In this document: positions 46,326 to 55,297 of the stretch, piece after piece
How positions within the stretch are numbered: position 1 is the stretch's first letter
Layout: every line of letters begins with the position of its first letter
Assembly (NCBI GenBank): GCA_902825965.1
Contig: CADEDA010000002.1
Coordinates: 62,001-126,000 of the forward strand
DNA: 64,000 nucleotides
Reading direction: 5' to 3'
Source: an uncultured Gemmatimonadota bacterium
Lineage (GTDB): Bacteria; Gemmatimonadota; Gemmatimonadetes; Gemmatimonadales; Gemmatimonadaceae
The notes under the pieces: generated by a model
Databases searched by the model: none
Told to the model about the DNA's origin: nothing
What the model saw: the letters and a program-made list of their open reading frames with translations, nothing else
Program-made: the position numbers and the translations under genes

Positions 46326-47609
46326 ATGCGCTTCCACACCTACTCCAAGTTCAGCCCCGAGTCCGCCGACGCGGTGGACCTGCAGGCGCTGCTCGACAAC
46401 CTCGCCGACTTCCTGCTCCAGTCGGGATTCGCGGGCGGCGGCGATCCCGACCCCTGGGGCTTCCGCGACCTCGACCAGGGCGGCGACCGCTCGCTCGACG
46501 CCCTCCGGCAGGCGATCCTCGACGCCTTGATCAAGAGCGGACAGTTCACGCCCGAGATGCTCGAGGCCCTGCGCGGCGACGGCGACGAGCTCTCGGAGGA
46601 GAAACTCTCCACGCTGCTCGATGACATCGTGCAGCGCCTCATCGCCGAGGGCTTCCTCAAGATGGAGAAGCCGCCGCAGGCCCCGGCCGGGCACCAGTCG
46701 ATGTTCGGGCCCGGCGGCCTGGCGAAGGCGGCCGCACAGGACGTGAACTTCGACCTCACGTCCAAGGGCATCGACTTCCTCGGCTACAAGTCGCTGCGCG
46801 GCATCCTGGGCGGCTTCGGCAAGTCCAACTTCGGCTCACACGACACGCCGTACCTGGCCACCGGCATCGAGGCCGACGCCGGCAGCAAGCCCTACGAGTT
46901 CGGCGATGCGCTCAACCTCGACGTGAACGAGACGCTGCGGAACGCCATGTTGCGGACCGGGTCGCTCGCGGTGCCGATGGACCTCGACTACGCCGACCTC
47001 ATGGTGCGACAGAGCGAGTACCGGTCGAGCTGCGCGACGGTCCTCATGCTGGACTGCTCGCACTCGATGATCCTCTACGGCGAGGACCGCTTCACGCCCG
47101 CCAAGAAGGTCGCCCTCGCGCTCACGCACCTCATCCAGACGCAGTTCCCCGGCGACTCCATCAAGACGATCCTCTTCCACGACTCGGCCGAGGAGATCCC
47201 GCTCGGCGCACTCGCCAAGGCACAGGTGGGGCCCTATCACACCAATACGGCCGAGGGCCTCAAGCTCGCCCGGCGCATCCTCATGGCGCAGAAGAAGGAC
47301 ATGCGCCAGATCGTGATGATCACCGACGGCAAGCCCAGTGCGTTGACCATGCCGGACGGTCAGATCTACAAGAACTCGATGGGTCTCGACGCCTTCGTGC
47401 TCCAGGAGACGCTCACGGAGGTCGCGGCCTGCCGCAAGAGCGGGATCCCGGTGAACACGTTCATGCTCGCCCGGGACCGCGCACTCGTGGAGTTCGTGAA
47501 GATGGTCAGCGCCATCACCAAGGGACGCGCCTACTTCACCAACACGATGACGCTGGGCCAGTTCATCCTGATGGACTTCCTCAAGCGGAAGACCAAGAAG
47601 GTCAGCTGA
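46326..47609 (+). CDS. VWA-domain protein, likely partner of the MoxR-like ATPase
   Basis: 427 aa. N-terminal about 230 residues are acidic/helical and unrecognised; the VWA domain (about 235-427) has a complete MIDAS: DCSHS, Thr in HTNTAEG, and ITDGKPS. No signal peptide or membrane helix. AGGAGG-like TAGGAGGATCC just before the ATG is a strong SD. MoxR ATPases commonly act on targets through VWA adaptors, but the target here is unknown. Starts 8 nt after the antiporter gene. Confidence 0.82.
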   Translation: MRFHTYSKFSPESADAVDLQALLDNLADFLLQSGFAGGGDPDPWGFRDLDQGGDRSLDALRQAILDALIKSGQFTPEMLEALRGDGDELSEEKLSTLLDDIVQRLIAEGFLKMEKPPQAPAGHQSMFGPGGLAKAAAQDVNFDLTSKGIDFLGYKSLRGILGGFGKSNFGSHDTPYLATGIEADAGSKPYEFGDALNLDVNETLRNAMLRTGSLAVPMDLDYADLMVRQSEYRSSCATVLMLDCSHSMILYGEDRFTPAKKVALALTHLIQTQFPGDSIKTILFHDSAEEIPLGALAKAQVGPYHTNTAEGLKLARRILMAQKKDMRQIVMITDGKPSALTMPDGQIYKNSMGLDAFVLQETLTEVAACRKSGIPVNTFMLARDRALVEFVKMVSAITKGRAYFTNTMTLGQFILMDFLKRKTKKVS

Positions 47610-47627
47610 GCCCTGCGGGCCGTCCGC

Positions 47628-48173
47628 TCAGCGCCAGAAGAGCGAGATGCCCAGGGAGCCGCCCACGCGGAGCTCGTCGTCGCTGTCGCGGTCGCGCAGC
47701 TCGAGGGCCCAGCGCAGCGAGATCCGCTCGCGGATCGGCTGCTTGTAGCCGAGATCGAGGCCTCCGGCCACGAGGCGACGACCACCAAAGTCCCCGAACG
47801 GCTCGGAGACCGTGAGACCCGGCGCAACGAACAGACCACTGCGACCGTTGTCGGCCTTGAGGTAGAACGGGACGAACGCCCCCACTCCGATCGAGCCGCC
47901 GCTGCGCGTGTCGCCGAGCGGCGTCTTGACCGAGGAATACGAGAAGCCGATCCGCGGCTCGATCGCGACTCGCGGCGTGGCGAACCATGCCAGAGTGACA
48001 TCGCCTGGAAGGAAGACGGACGCGGCGGTGACGTCTTCGCCGGAACTCAGGCTCGCCAGTGTGAGCCGTACCTCCTTCATCCGCGACTCGGACTGCGCAC
48101 CCAGCGGCAACCCCGACACCAGCACCACCGCGACTGCCAGTGCAGCGCGTCGCATCCCGGACACTCGACTCAT
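47628..48173 (-). CDS. Small outer-membrane beta-barrel protein
   Basis: 181 aa from ATG 48173, which has TGAGGAG about 6 nt upstream. Signal peptide 1-26 (SGLPLGAQ). The mature part alternates hydrophobic/polar with aromatic girdles and ends in LFWR. Looks like an 8-stranded porin-like barrel with an OmpA-like size. Convergent with the VWA gene; separated from the RND operon upstream by a terminator hairpin. Function unknown. Confidence 0.6.
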   Translation of the reverse strand: MSRVSGMRRAALAVAVVLVSGLPLGAQSESRMKEVRLTLASLSSGEDVTAASVFLPGDVTLAWFATPRVAIEPRIGFSYSSVKTPLGDTRSGGSIGVGAFVPFYLKADNGRSGLFVAPGLTVSEPFGDFGGRRLVAGGLDLGYKQPIRERISLRWALELRDRDSDDELRVGGSLGISLFWR

Positions 48174-48200
48174 CGGACGACTCCTCAGGAGAAAAGGCGA

Positions 48201-48231
48201 AGGCATCCCGGCGGACCCCGCCGGGATGCCT
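48201..48231 (-). terminator. Terminator hairpin of the efflux operon
   Basis: Perfect 14-bp stem 48201-48214 / 48218-48231 with a 3-nt loop, about 70 nt after the RND gene stop. On the minus strand it is followed by CGCCTTTTC, giving a short T-run, so intrinsic termination is plausible. Confidence 0.75.
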
Positions 48232-48303
48232 CCTTGGACAATCCAACGCCTCGGAACGGTCATCGGCCGGGGACCGACGGCCCTCAGGTCGGGACGAGTC
48301 GTG

Positions 48304-51300
48304 TCACGCCGTGGCCAGCCCTTCCTCGGCGCTCACCGACGCCGGCGGGCGCGCCACGTCCTGCGGCATCGGCGGCAGCAACTCGTACAACACCGGCGTC
48401 ACGAGCCGGCTGAGCAACGTGGAACTGACCAGACCCCCGATGATCACCACCGCCAACGGGGAATAGAGCGAGCTGCCCTGCACGGCCAGCGGCATCAGGC
48501 CCCCGATCGCGGTTGCCGAGGTGAGCACGATCGGCACGAAGCGGATCTTGCCCGCCCGCTCGATCGCGTCACGCAAGCCGAGCCCCGTCTCGCGCAGCTG
48601 GTTGGTGAAGTCCACCAGCAGGATCGAGTTCTTGATCTCGATCCCGATGAGAGCCACGAACCCGATCACCGCCGTGAAGCTGAGCGTGTACCCCGTGAGC
48701 CACAGGGCGACCAGCCCTCCGATCACGCCGAGCGGGATCACACTCGAGACGATGAGCATGCCGCGGAAGGTCTTGAACTCCAGCACGAGGATCATCAGCA
48801 CACCGAAGGTCGCGATGAGGATCGCCGCCCCGAGGCCGCCGAAGCTCTCTTCGCGGCTCGCGATCTCGCCGGCCGCCGTGATCCGGAACCCGGCCGGCAG
48901 CGGGAAGGTGTCGATCTTGGCGAGCAAGGCCCGCGTGACGCGGTCGGTGTTGTAGCCGGTGCGCACCTGCGCCGACACCGTGACCGCCCGTTCCCCGTCG
49001 TAGTGCTGGATGCGCGGTGCCGAGGTCTCGAACTCGAACGCCGCGAGCTGCCGCAGCGGGACCTGCGCACCGGTGACACTGCCGACCCAGAGCTGCGAGA
49101 GCGCGTCGGCGTCCTTGCGGGTCGGGCCGGGCAGGCGGAGCGTCACGCCGTACTCCTCCCCGTCGGCGTCGCGGATGCGTCCCGCCGTGATGCCGGCCAG
49201 CCCGAAGCGCACGGCCCGGTCCATCTCGGCGGTCGGCACGCCGAGCAATCCGGCCTTCGCCCGGTCGAGCTTGAGCGCGAGGTCGGTCCGCGCGACGCGC
49301 AACGGATTCACCACGTCGCGGGTCCCCTCGTGCGCGAGCATCAGGGCCTCGAGGCGGTTGGCGATCGCGCGCAGCGAATCCAGGTTGTCGCCGGAGACCC
49401 GCAACTCGATCGGCGCCTCGATCGGCGGCCCGTTCTCGAACTCCTTCACCTCGATGCGCGCGTCGGGATACGCATCGAACACCGTGCGGAACTCATCGAG
49501 CATGGCCGGTGTCCGCGTCGCATCGTATTCGTCGATCAGCACGAACAGTTCGCCGTAGGTGGTGCGCTCGCTCTGCGAGTTGATGTTGTAGTAGATCTTG
49601 GGGTTGCCGCGGCCGACATTGGCATACACATGCTGGACCTCGGGGCGCGCGGCCACCACGCGCTCGGCGAGCCGTACGGCCGAGTCCGTCACCGCGAGTG
49701 CACTGCCGTCCGGCGCCGCCACCGTCACGAGGAACTGCGGCGTGCCCGCCTTGGGGAAGAGCGAGAACCCGATGCTCGGCACCAGCGCCACCGCCCCCAC
49801 GAACAGCGCCAGGGCGACGCCGAGCGTGCGCCACGGATACGCCAGTGCACGATGCAGCCACTTGCCGTAGGTCGCGTCGATCGCACGGTTCAGCCCGCGC
49901 AGGAAGACGTTCCCATGCTCGTCCGCCTCCTCCGTGAGGAAGACGCTCGCGAGGAACGGGATGACCGTGAGCGACACGAGCAGCGAGGCGAGGATGGTGA
50001 GCACCACCGCCGACGGCATGGAGCGGATGAACTTGCCCGCCGTGCCGGGCAGCATGAGGATCGGGAGGAAGGCGAACACGAGCGTCGCCGTGGTGCCGAG
50101 CACCGCGACGAAGATCTGTTGCGTGGCGGCGATCGCCGCCTCGGTCCGCGATTTCCCCTCGCGCAGGAATCGGGCGATGTTCTCCACCACCACGATGGAA
50201 TCGTCCACCAGCAATCCGAGGGCGATCACGAAGCCGACGATCGACAGCTGGTTGATGGTGTAGCCCACGGTGGTGAGCAGCGTGAGGCCGATCGCCAGCG
50301 AGAGCGGGATGCTCACCATCACGATGCCGGCCGCGCGGAACCCGAGCGGCAGCAGCGTCAGCAGCACCAGCAGGATCGCGATGACGAAGTCCGTGCCGAG
50401 GCGCGAGAGCCGCGCCTGCACGTTCCGGCTCTGGTCGAAGGGTCGCTCGAGCCTGATGCCCGCCGGCAGCGTGGCCTCCACCGCGTCGGCGACGGCCCAG
50501 ATGCGGTCCCGGACGTCCATGATGTTCTGCCGCTCCTGCATGTTGGCGACGACCCAGACCGCCCGCTTGCCGTCGAGCCGTGCGTGCGACGTGACCTCGG
50601 CGTAGTCCCAGTGCACCTCGGCCACGTCCCCGACGCGCACCGTGCCACCCGCGGCACCGCCGATCACCGTCTCGCGGACCTCGTCGAGCGAGCGGTAGCT
50701 GCCGCTCGTCTTCACGTTGAACCGGCGCTTGCCCGCGTCGACACTGCCGCCCGGGATGTTCACGCTCTCGCCGCCGATCGCCTGCAGCACCTGGGCGAGC
50801 GGGATACGGAGCTCGGCGAGCCGGCCCGCGTCGAGCGACACGCGCACTTCGCGCTCGGGGTACCCGAAGGTGTCGGCCTCCTTGGTGCCCCCGACCCGCG
50901 CCAGGTCGTCGCGGAACTTGCGCGCGATGCGGTCCAGCTCGGCGTACGGCGCCGTCTCCGACACCAGCGCGAACTGCGCGATGTTCACGTCCGACGCATT
51001 GATGCGCTTGACCTCGAGCAGCGCCAGGTCCTGCGGCAGCGTGGGGCGGAGCGCGTTGATCTCGCGCACGACCTCGTCGTACTTGCGGTCGGCGTCCACC
51101 GCGACGTCGAACTCGGGCAGCACGATCGCCAACCCGTCCTCGATGCTGGTCTTGACGTTCTTCAGGTCTTCGAGCGCCCGGATCCTGTCCTCGATGGGAT
51201 CGACGACCAGCTGCTCGAGGTCCGTGGGCGTGGCCCCGGGATAGACGATCGTGATGGGATAGATCGGGATGGGGAACGTCGGGTCTTCGGCCCGCGGGAT

Positions 51301-51393
51301 GGTGACGATGGAGTAGAGCCCCATCGCGAGCAGGGCGAAGAACGCGACGAGCGTGAACTGCCGGTTCCGGACGGAGAACTCCGCGATCCTCAC
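48304..51393 (-). CDS. RND efflux transporter, inner-membrane pump
   Basis: 1029 aa from GTG 51393. Standard AcrB/MMPL plan: N-terminal helix, two large periplasmic loops, twelve membrane helices. The proton-relay Asp pair lies in LGLLVDDSIVVVEN and the Lys of helix 10 in GIEIKNSILLVDF. Moves substrates from the inner membrane or periplasm into the TolC channel using the proton gradient. Cargo (drugs or metals) is not clear. Third gene of tolC-MFP-RND; start overlaps the MFP stop (GTGA). Confidence 0.94.
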   Translation of the reverse strand: MRIAEFSVRNRQFTLVAFFALLAMGLYSIVTIPRAEDPTFPIPIYPITIVYPGATPTDLEQLVVDPIEDRIRALEDLKNVKTSIEDGLAIVLPEFDVAVDADRKYDEVVREINALRPTLPQDLALLEVKRINASDVNIAQFALVSETAPYAELDRIARKFRDDLARVGGTKEADTFGYPEREVRVSLDAGRLAELRIPLAQVLQAIGGESVNIPGGSVDAGKRRFNVKTSGSYRSLDEVRETVIGGAAGGTVRVGDVAEVHWDYAEVTSHARLDGKRAVWVVANMQERQNIMDVRDRIWAVADAVEATLPAGIRLERPFDQSRNVQARLSRLGTDFVIAILLVLLTLLPLGFRAAGIVMVSIPLSLAIGLTLLTTVGYTINQLSIVGFVIALGLLVDDSIVVVENIARFLREGKSRTEAAIAATQQIFVAVLGTTATLVFAFLPILMLPGTAGKFIRSMPSAVVLTILASLLVSLTVIPFLASVFLTEEADEHGNVFLRGLNRAIDATYGKWLHRALAYPWRTLGVALALFVGAVALVPSIGFSLFPKAGTPQFLVTVAAPDGSALAVTDSAVRLAERVVAARPEVQHVYANVGRGNPKIYYNINSQSERTTYGELFVLIDEYDATRTPAMLDEFRTVFDAYPDARIEVKEFENGPPIEAPIELRVSGDNLDSLRAIANRLEALMLAHEGTRDVVNPLRVARTDLALKLDRAKAGLLGVPTAEMDRAVRFGLAGITAGRIRDADGEEYGVTLRLPGPTRKDADALSQLWVGSVTGAQVPLRQLAAFEFETSAPRIQHYDGERAVTVSAQVRTGYNTDRVTRALLAKIDTFPLPAGFRITAAGEIASREESFGGLGAAILIATFGVLMILVLEFKTFRGMLIVSSVIPLGVIGGLVALWLTGYTLSFTAVIGFVALIGIEIKNSILLVDFTNQLRETGLGLRDAIERAGKIRFVPIVLTSATAIGGLMPLAVQGSSLYSPLAVVIIGGLVSSTLLSRLVTPVLYELLPPMPQDVARPPASVSAEEGLATA

Positions 51394-52457
51394 GGGGCAC
51401 GCTCCGTGACCCGCACCCGCGCGCCATCCGCGAGGCGCGTGGCCCCGGCCGTGACCACGCGCATCGAGGCGTCGAGACCCGAGGCGATCGCCGCGTCACC
51501 CTCGGCGAGGAACGCGACGCGCACCGCCACGCGGCGCACCGTGTCGCCCTCGCGCAGCACGAACACCGAGGCGCGATCCCCGTCCACCTCGAGCAGCGCC
51601 TCCGCCGGGATGGTCGGCAGCGCCGTCGCCGCGCGCGTCGCGAGCTCCGCGCGGCCGATCAACCCCGAGGCCAGGCGCTGGCCGGCGGCCTGCACGCTGA
51701 TCTCCGTCTCGTACGTGCCGGTCATCGGCGTGGCCGCGACCGCCACGCGCTCCACGCGCCCCGCGAAGCTGCGGTCCGGGAAGGCATCGAAGCGGACCCG
51801 CGCCGCATCCCCCTCCTTGAGCCGCACCGCATCGCGGTCGGCGGCCGCCGCGCGCAGCACCAGTCCCTTCCGCTCCGTCCGCAGCACGAGCACCGGTGCG
51901 CCGGGGCCCACGAGCTGCCCGACCTCCAGTTGCCGGCGCAGCACCACGCCGTCGGCGGGTGCGCGCACCACGGCGTAGCGCTGGTTGAACTCCGCGGCCC
52001 GCAGCTGGGCCTCGGCCACGTCGAGCCCGGTGCGCGCATCCTCCGCCTGCGACGCCGTCACCACGCTGTCGGCGAGCAGCTTCACCGCACGGTCGTGGTC
52101 GCGCCTCGCCTTGTCGCGTCCGTCGCGGGCGGCCGAGACCTGCGCGTCGATCTCCGCGAGCGACAACTCGGCGAGCACCTCGCCTTCGCGCACCGCCTGT
52201 CCGGCTTCCACCGCGACGCGCGCCACGACACCGCCGATCTTGAACGCGAGCGGGATCTCCTCCTTGGCACCCAGCGTGCCCGTGAGCACGATCGGCGGCA
52301 TGCTGCGGCGGAACGCGGGTGTGACCACGCGTACCGGGATCGCGGCGACGTCCTCGGACGCCGGGGTCGCGTCGGCGCCGCCGCAGGCGGCGGCGAAACC
52401 CAGCAGCGCCAGCAGCGGCAGACGGAGTAGCGATGACTTCGGATTCGGGCGGTTCAC
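51390..52457 (-). CDS. RND efflux periplasmic adaptor (membrane fusion) lipoprotein
   Basis: 355 aa from GTG 52457. Lipoprotein signal with Cys25 (FAAACGG). Barrel-sandwich/lipoyl halves (IGGVVARVAVEAGQAVREG and VRAPADGVVLRRQLEVGQ) flank a helical hairpin at about 100-150; beta-barrel and membrane-proximal domains follow. Joins the RND pump to the TolC channel. Overlaps both neighbours by 4 nt, so the three proteins are made together. Confidence 0.92.
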   Translation of the reverse strand: MNRPNPKSSLLRLPLLALLGFAAACGGADATPASEDVAAIPVRVVTPAFRRSMPPIVLTGTLGAKEEIPLAFKIGGVVARVAVEAGQAVREGEVLAELSLAEIDAQVSAARDGRDKARRDHDRAVKLLADSVVTASQAEDARTGLDVAEAQLRAAEFNQRYAVVRAPADGVVLRRQLEVGQLVGPGAPVLVLRTERKGLVLRAAAADRDAVRLKEGDAARVRFDAFPDRSFAGRVERVAVAATPMTGTYETEISVQAAGQRLASGLIGRAELATRAATALPTIPAEALLEVDGDRASVFVLREGDTVRRVAVRVAFLAEGDAAIASGLDASMRVVTAGATRLADGARVRVTERAP

Positions 52458-53851
52458 GGCGTGCTCCTCGGATAGAGAGCGGCCGCGCGATCCAGCTCCA
52501 CGCGCCGCAGGTAGTAGTCGTAGGTGGTGAAGACCGCGTTGAGCTCCGCGGCCGTGAGCTGCGTGCGGGCCTGGCTCAGCTCGAGCGGGCTCGCGAGTCC
52601 CTCCTCCGCGCGGCGGCGGATGAGGTCGTGCGTGCGCGCGGCCGCCACGCGCTGGTCCTCGGCCGTGGCGATCGCCGTGCGCGCCACCTCGGCGGCCTGC
52701 CAGGCGAGGCGGACCTGCAACTCGATGCCACGCTTGGTGTCGTCACCCTGCAGGGCGAGCCGCTGCGCCTCGAGTCCTGCCTGCTCCGCGCGGGCGGCGT
52801 CGCGCCCGCCGTTGAAGAGGTTCCACGACGCGACCACGCTCACCGCGGTGAAGTCCTGATCCGCGTTGAAGCGGTACTCGTTCCCCTGCACGCCATAGTC
52901 GAGTGCCACCGAGACACTCGGCAGGAAGGCACTCTGGGCGAGCCGTCGCTGGGCCACCGCCGCGCGTTCCGCCGCAGAGAGTGCGCGGAGCTCGGCGCGC
53001 TGCGCCACCCCCGAGGCGATCGCACCGTCCAATGTGGGCATCGCGTCGAACCCCATCGCCGCGTCGTCCACCGCCTCCACTGCGGTGTCGAGCGGACGCG
53101 CGAGGAGCAGGTTGAACGACTGGCGCGTGGCCTCCACCAGCTGCGCCGCCTCGGCCTCGCGTTGCTGCGCGTCGCTGCGCTCGGCGCGCGCACGCGACAA
53201 GGCGTCCGGGGTCGCGCGGCCGCTCTCGATCAGGCGCGTCATCACGCGGACCTGCTCGTCGAGCAGGCTGCGGGTGGCCGCCCGCAGCTCCGCGAGGCGC
53301 AGCGCCTTGGCATGCTGCAGGTAGGCGGAGCGGACCTCGGCCGCGACCTGCGTGACGCGGGCGTCGCGCGTCGCCGACTGCGCGTCGCGCGCGGCGCCGG
53401 CCGCCCGATAGCCCGCGAGGATCGCCGGCTGGAAGACTGGCTGCGCCACCCGGACACTGGTCTCCTGCTTGAGCGGCAACCGCAGCACCACGTCGGTCGG
53501 GAAGCTCGGTGTGCCCGTGAGCTGGTTGAGCGTGGCGAAGACCGGGTTGATGAACTCGCCGAAGTCGATCTGGTTGCCGCTCAGGTCCGTGTGCCGCGCG
53601 TTGAGCGTCGCCGACGGGAGGAAGTTGCCACGCGCTTCCTTCACCGCCGCGGCGGACCGGCGCAGCGCCAGTTCCTCCTGGCGGAGACCGAGGTTCTGCT
53701 TGAGCGCCACAGCGACGTAGTCATCGACCACGCGGGACTGGGCGGCGACGTCGCGGGGCATCGCAGCGCCAAGGGCGGCGCCAAAGGCGGCGAGCGCGAG
53801 CGCCGCGACCGCGTACTGCCTGTGAGGGGCTTCCATCGAATCGAGCTTCAT
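52454..53851 (-). CDS. TolC-family outer-membrane efflux protein
   Basis: 465 aa. Signal peptide about 1-37 (ends DVAAQS). Two repeats of the OEP fold with long coiled-coil helices (AQSATRDARVTQVAAEVRSA; TRSLLDEQVRVMTRLIESGRAT; SRARAERSDAQQREAEAAQ) separated by barrel strands. Forms a trimeric exit duct. First gene of the efflux operon; promoter and putative operators lie in the 112-bp gap before the TetR gene. Confidence 0.92.
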   Translation of the reverse strand: MKLDSMEAPHRQYAVAALALAAFGAALGAAMPRDVAAQSRVVDDYVAVALKQNLGLRQEELALRRSAAAVKEARGNFLPSATLNARHTDLSGNQIDFGEFINPVFATLNQLTGTPSFPTDVVLRLPLKQETSVRVAQPVFQPAILAGYRAAGAARDAQSATRDARVTQVAAEVRSAYLQHAKALRLAELRAATRSLLDEQVRVMTRLIESGRATPDALSRARAERSDAQQREAEAAQLVEATRQSFNLLLARPLDTAVEAVDDAAMGFDAMPTLDGAIASGVAQRAELRALSAAERAAVAQRRLAQSAFLPSVSVALDYGVQGNEYRFNADQDFTAVSVVASWNLFNGGRDAARAEQAGLEAQRLALQGDDTKRGIELQVRLAWQAAEVARTAIATAEDQRVAAARTHDLIRRRAEEGLASPLELSQARTQLTAAELNAVFTTYDYYLRRVELDRAAALYPRSTP

Positions 53852-53875
53852 GGCTGGGCGGCGTCTGCCGCGTTT

Positions 53876-53893
53876 CTAGAGGAATGTCTCTAG
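53876..53893. promoter_or_regulatory. Inverted repeat CTAGAG-N6-CTCTAG in the tolC leader
   Basis: Perfect 6-bp arms at 53876-53881 and 53888-53893. The AGAGG/CCTCT words recur at the promoter-proximal operator, so this may be a second repressor site. Confidence 0.5.
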
Positions 53894-53903
53894 TACGGAG
53901 TCA

Positions 53904-53932
53904 ATAATTAGAGGGTTTCCACTACTTGTCAA
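53904..53932 (-). promoter_or_regulatory. Promoter of the efflux operon (TTGACA-N17-AATTAT)
   Basis: Minus-strand TTGACA (53932-53927) is a perfect -35, followed after 17 nt by AATTAT (53909-53904). It lies in an AT-rich island that stands out in the GC-rich window. About 50 nt before the tolC ATG. Confidence 0.7.
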
Positions 53933-53939
53933 TAGTGGA
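53918..53939. promoter_or_regulatory. Putative TetR operator TCCACTA-N8-TAGTGGA
   Basis: Two perfect 7-bp arms (53918-53924 and 53933-53939) centred on CTTGTCAA, which contains the -35 hexamers of both divergent promoters. Flanked by a wider TAGAGG (53909-53914) ... CCTCTA (53946-53951) pair and a perfect 12-bp palindrome GAGGATATCCTC (53938-53949). A repressor bound here would block both promoters. Confidence 0.65.
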
Positions 53940-53955
53940 GGATATCCTCTATTTT
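53926..53955 (+). promoter_or_regulatory. Promoter of the TetR gene (TTGTCA-N18-TATTTT)
   Basis: TTGTCA (53926-53931) and TATTTT (53950-53955), 8 nt before ATG 53964, so the mRNA would be leaderless. Its -35 occupies the same bases as the -35 of the opposite promoter. Confidence 0.6.
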
Positions 53956-53963
53956 TCTGGCGC

Positions 53964-54638
53964 ATGGCAGACCAACCAGCCGCCGACACGCTGCGCCGGG
54001 CCGATTCCGATGCCCCGGACGCTCCTATGGATGTGCGGGCTCCCCGCGCACCCCAGCAGGAGCGTGGGCAGCGCCGCGTCGACCAGATCCTGGATGCGGC
54101 CGAGTCGATCTTCGCCGAGCAGACCGTCGGGGCGGTCTCCATGCAGGCCATCGCAGACCGGGCAGGTGCGAGTGTCGGCTCGCTGTACCACTTCTTCCCG
54201 AACAAGGATGCGATCGTCGAGGCCTTGGGCCGACGCTACGCCGACCGGATGCGGGCGACCAACGAGGAGGCCATGCCCCTGACGCTCGTCCATCTCTCGC
54301 CGGACGAGCTCTTCGAACGTGTGCTCACCTTCCAGATGCAGTTCATCGAGCGCACGCCGGCGTTCGGGCAGGTGCACGAGGCGGTGATGCGCAACTGCCC
54401 CGACATCAGCAACGAGATGAACTTCGCGATCACCGGGCACGTGGGCACCTTCCTCGCGCTCCGCTATCCCAAGCTGCCCGAGGGCCAGCGCATGGCCTCG
54501 GCCATGGTCTCGGTGGCGATGGTGCACACGATCCTCCATCTCGCGTCGCAGATGCCGCCTGATGTGCGGCGCGAGGTCATCGCCGAAGGCAAGCGCATGC
54601 TGGTCTCGCACTACAGCGCGTACGACGCATTGCGCTAG
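53964..54638 (+). CDS. TetR-family repressor of the adjacent efflux operon
   Basis: 224 aa from ATG 53964; ATG 54027 (residue 22) is an alternative but the promoter position favours the first. Helix-turn-helix at about 38-85 (RVDQILDAAESIFAEQTV, MQAIADRAGASVGSLYHFF). The C-terminal ligand domain is unremarkable and helical. Divergent from tolC, with operator repeats in the shared gap, so likely represses the pump and itself until a ligand binds. Its TAG stop starts the promoter box of the next gene. Confidence 0.9.
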   Translation: MADQPAADTLRRADSDAPDAPMDVRAPRAPQQERGQRRVDQILDAAESIFAEQTVGAVSMQAIADRAGASVGSLYHFFPNKDAIVEALGRRYADRMRATNEEAMPLTLVHLSPDELFERVLTFQMQFIERTPAFGQVHEAVMRNCPDISNEMNFAITGHVGTFLALRYPKLPEGQRMASAMVSVAMVHTILHLASQMPPDVRREVIAEGKRMLVSHYSAYDALR

Positions 54639-54644
54639 ATTCCG
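54636..54644 (+). promoter_or_regulatory. TAGATTCCG box before the Ni/Co transporter gene (leaderless-type)
   Basis: TAGATT (54636-54641) begins with the TetR-gene stop codon and ends 8 nt before ATG 54650. Same nine bases as before ruvB. Confidence 0.5.
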
Positions 54645-54649
54645 CGTCG

Positions 54650-55297
54650 ATGCTCCCCGACGCGCTCACCGCGATCCTCCTGGGCGCCCTCCTCGGGCTC
54701 CGCCACGCCACCGATGCCGACCACGTCGTCGCGGTGACGGCGATCGTCGCGCGCGAGCGTCGGCTCGCGCGTGCCGCGTGGATCGGCGCGCTCTGGGGCA
54801 TCGGCCACACCATGACGCTGGTCGTGGTGGGCGGCGCGATCGTGGCGTTCCGCCTGGTGATCCCGCCGCGCGTGGGACTGGGCCTCGAGTTCGGCGTGGC
54901 GCTCATGCTGATCCTGCTCGGCTACAGCAATCTCCGCCGCGGTGATGTGGCGACCGAGCCGGAGCCACGGCGCGTACGCCCGCTGCTGGTGGGCTCGGTG
55001 CACGGCTTGGCGGGCTCCGCCGCGGTCGCGCTCCTCGTGCTGGCGACCATCCGCGGGACGGTCGCGGCGCTCGCCTACCTCGTGGTCTTCGGCCTCGGCA
55101 CCATCCTCGGGATGGTGGTCGTCACCGTGATCCTCGCGGCGCCGGCGCTCTATGCCGGCGCCAAGGTCGCCCGCTTCCGCAGCGGGATCCGCATCGCGGC
55201 GGGGGCCCTCAGCATCGCGTTCGGGCTGCTGCTCGCGCGCGAGCTGATCGTGGACGGCGGGCTCTTCTCCGCGACGCCGACCTGGGATCCGCACTGA
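54650..55297 (+). CDS. NiCoT/UreH-like nickel-cobalt transport family membrane protein
   Basis: 215 aa, about six membrane helices. The metal-binding motif of helix II appears as LGLRHATDADHVVAV (HxxDADH-type), followed by a second WGIGHTMTL motif, both characteristic of NiCoT permeases and their short UreH-like relatives. Metal specificity cannot be decided; a B12 adenosyltransferase in the window makes cobalt conceivable. The TGA stop overlaps the proposed CTG start of mutY (CTGA). Confidence 0.82.
   Translation: MLPDALTAILLGALLGLRHATDADHVVAVTAIVARERRLARAAWIGALWGIGHTMTLVVVGGAIVAFRLVIPPRVGLGLEFGVALMLILLGYSNLRRGDVATEPEPRRVRPLLVGSVHGLAGSAAVALLVLATIRGTVAALAYLVVFGLGTILGMVVVTVILAAPALYAGAKVARFRSGIRIAAGALSIAFGLLLARELIVDGGLFSATPTWDPH

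Noticed and set aside
47908-51978. 1356-aa plus-strand open frame opposite the RND genes
   Set aside because: Low-complexity Arg/His/Asp/Glu-rich translation, complementary to clearly real efflux genes.
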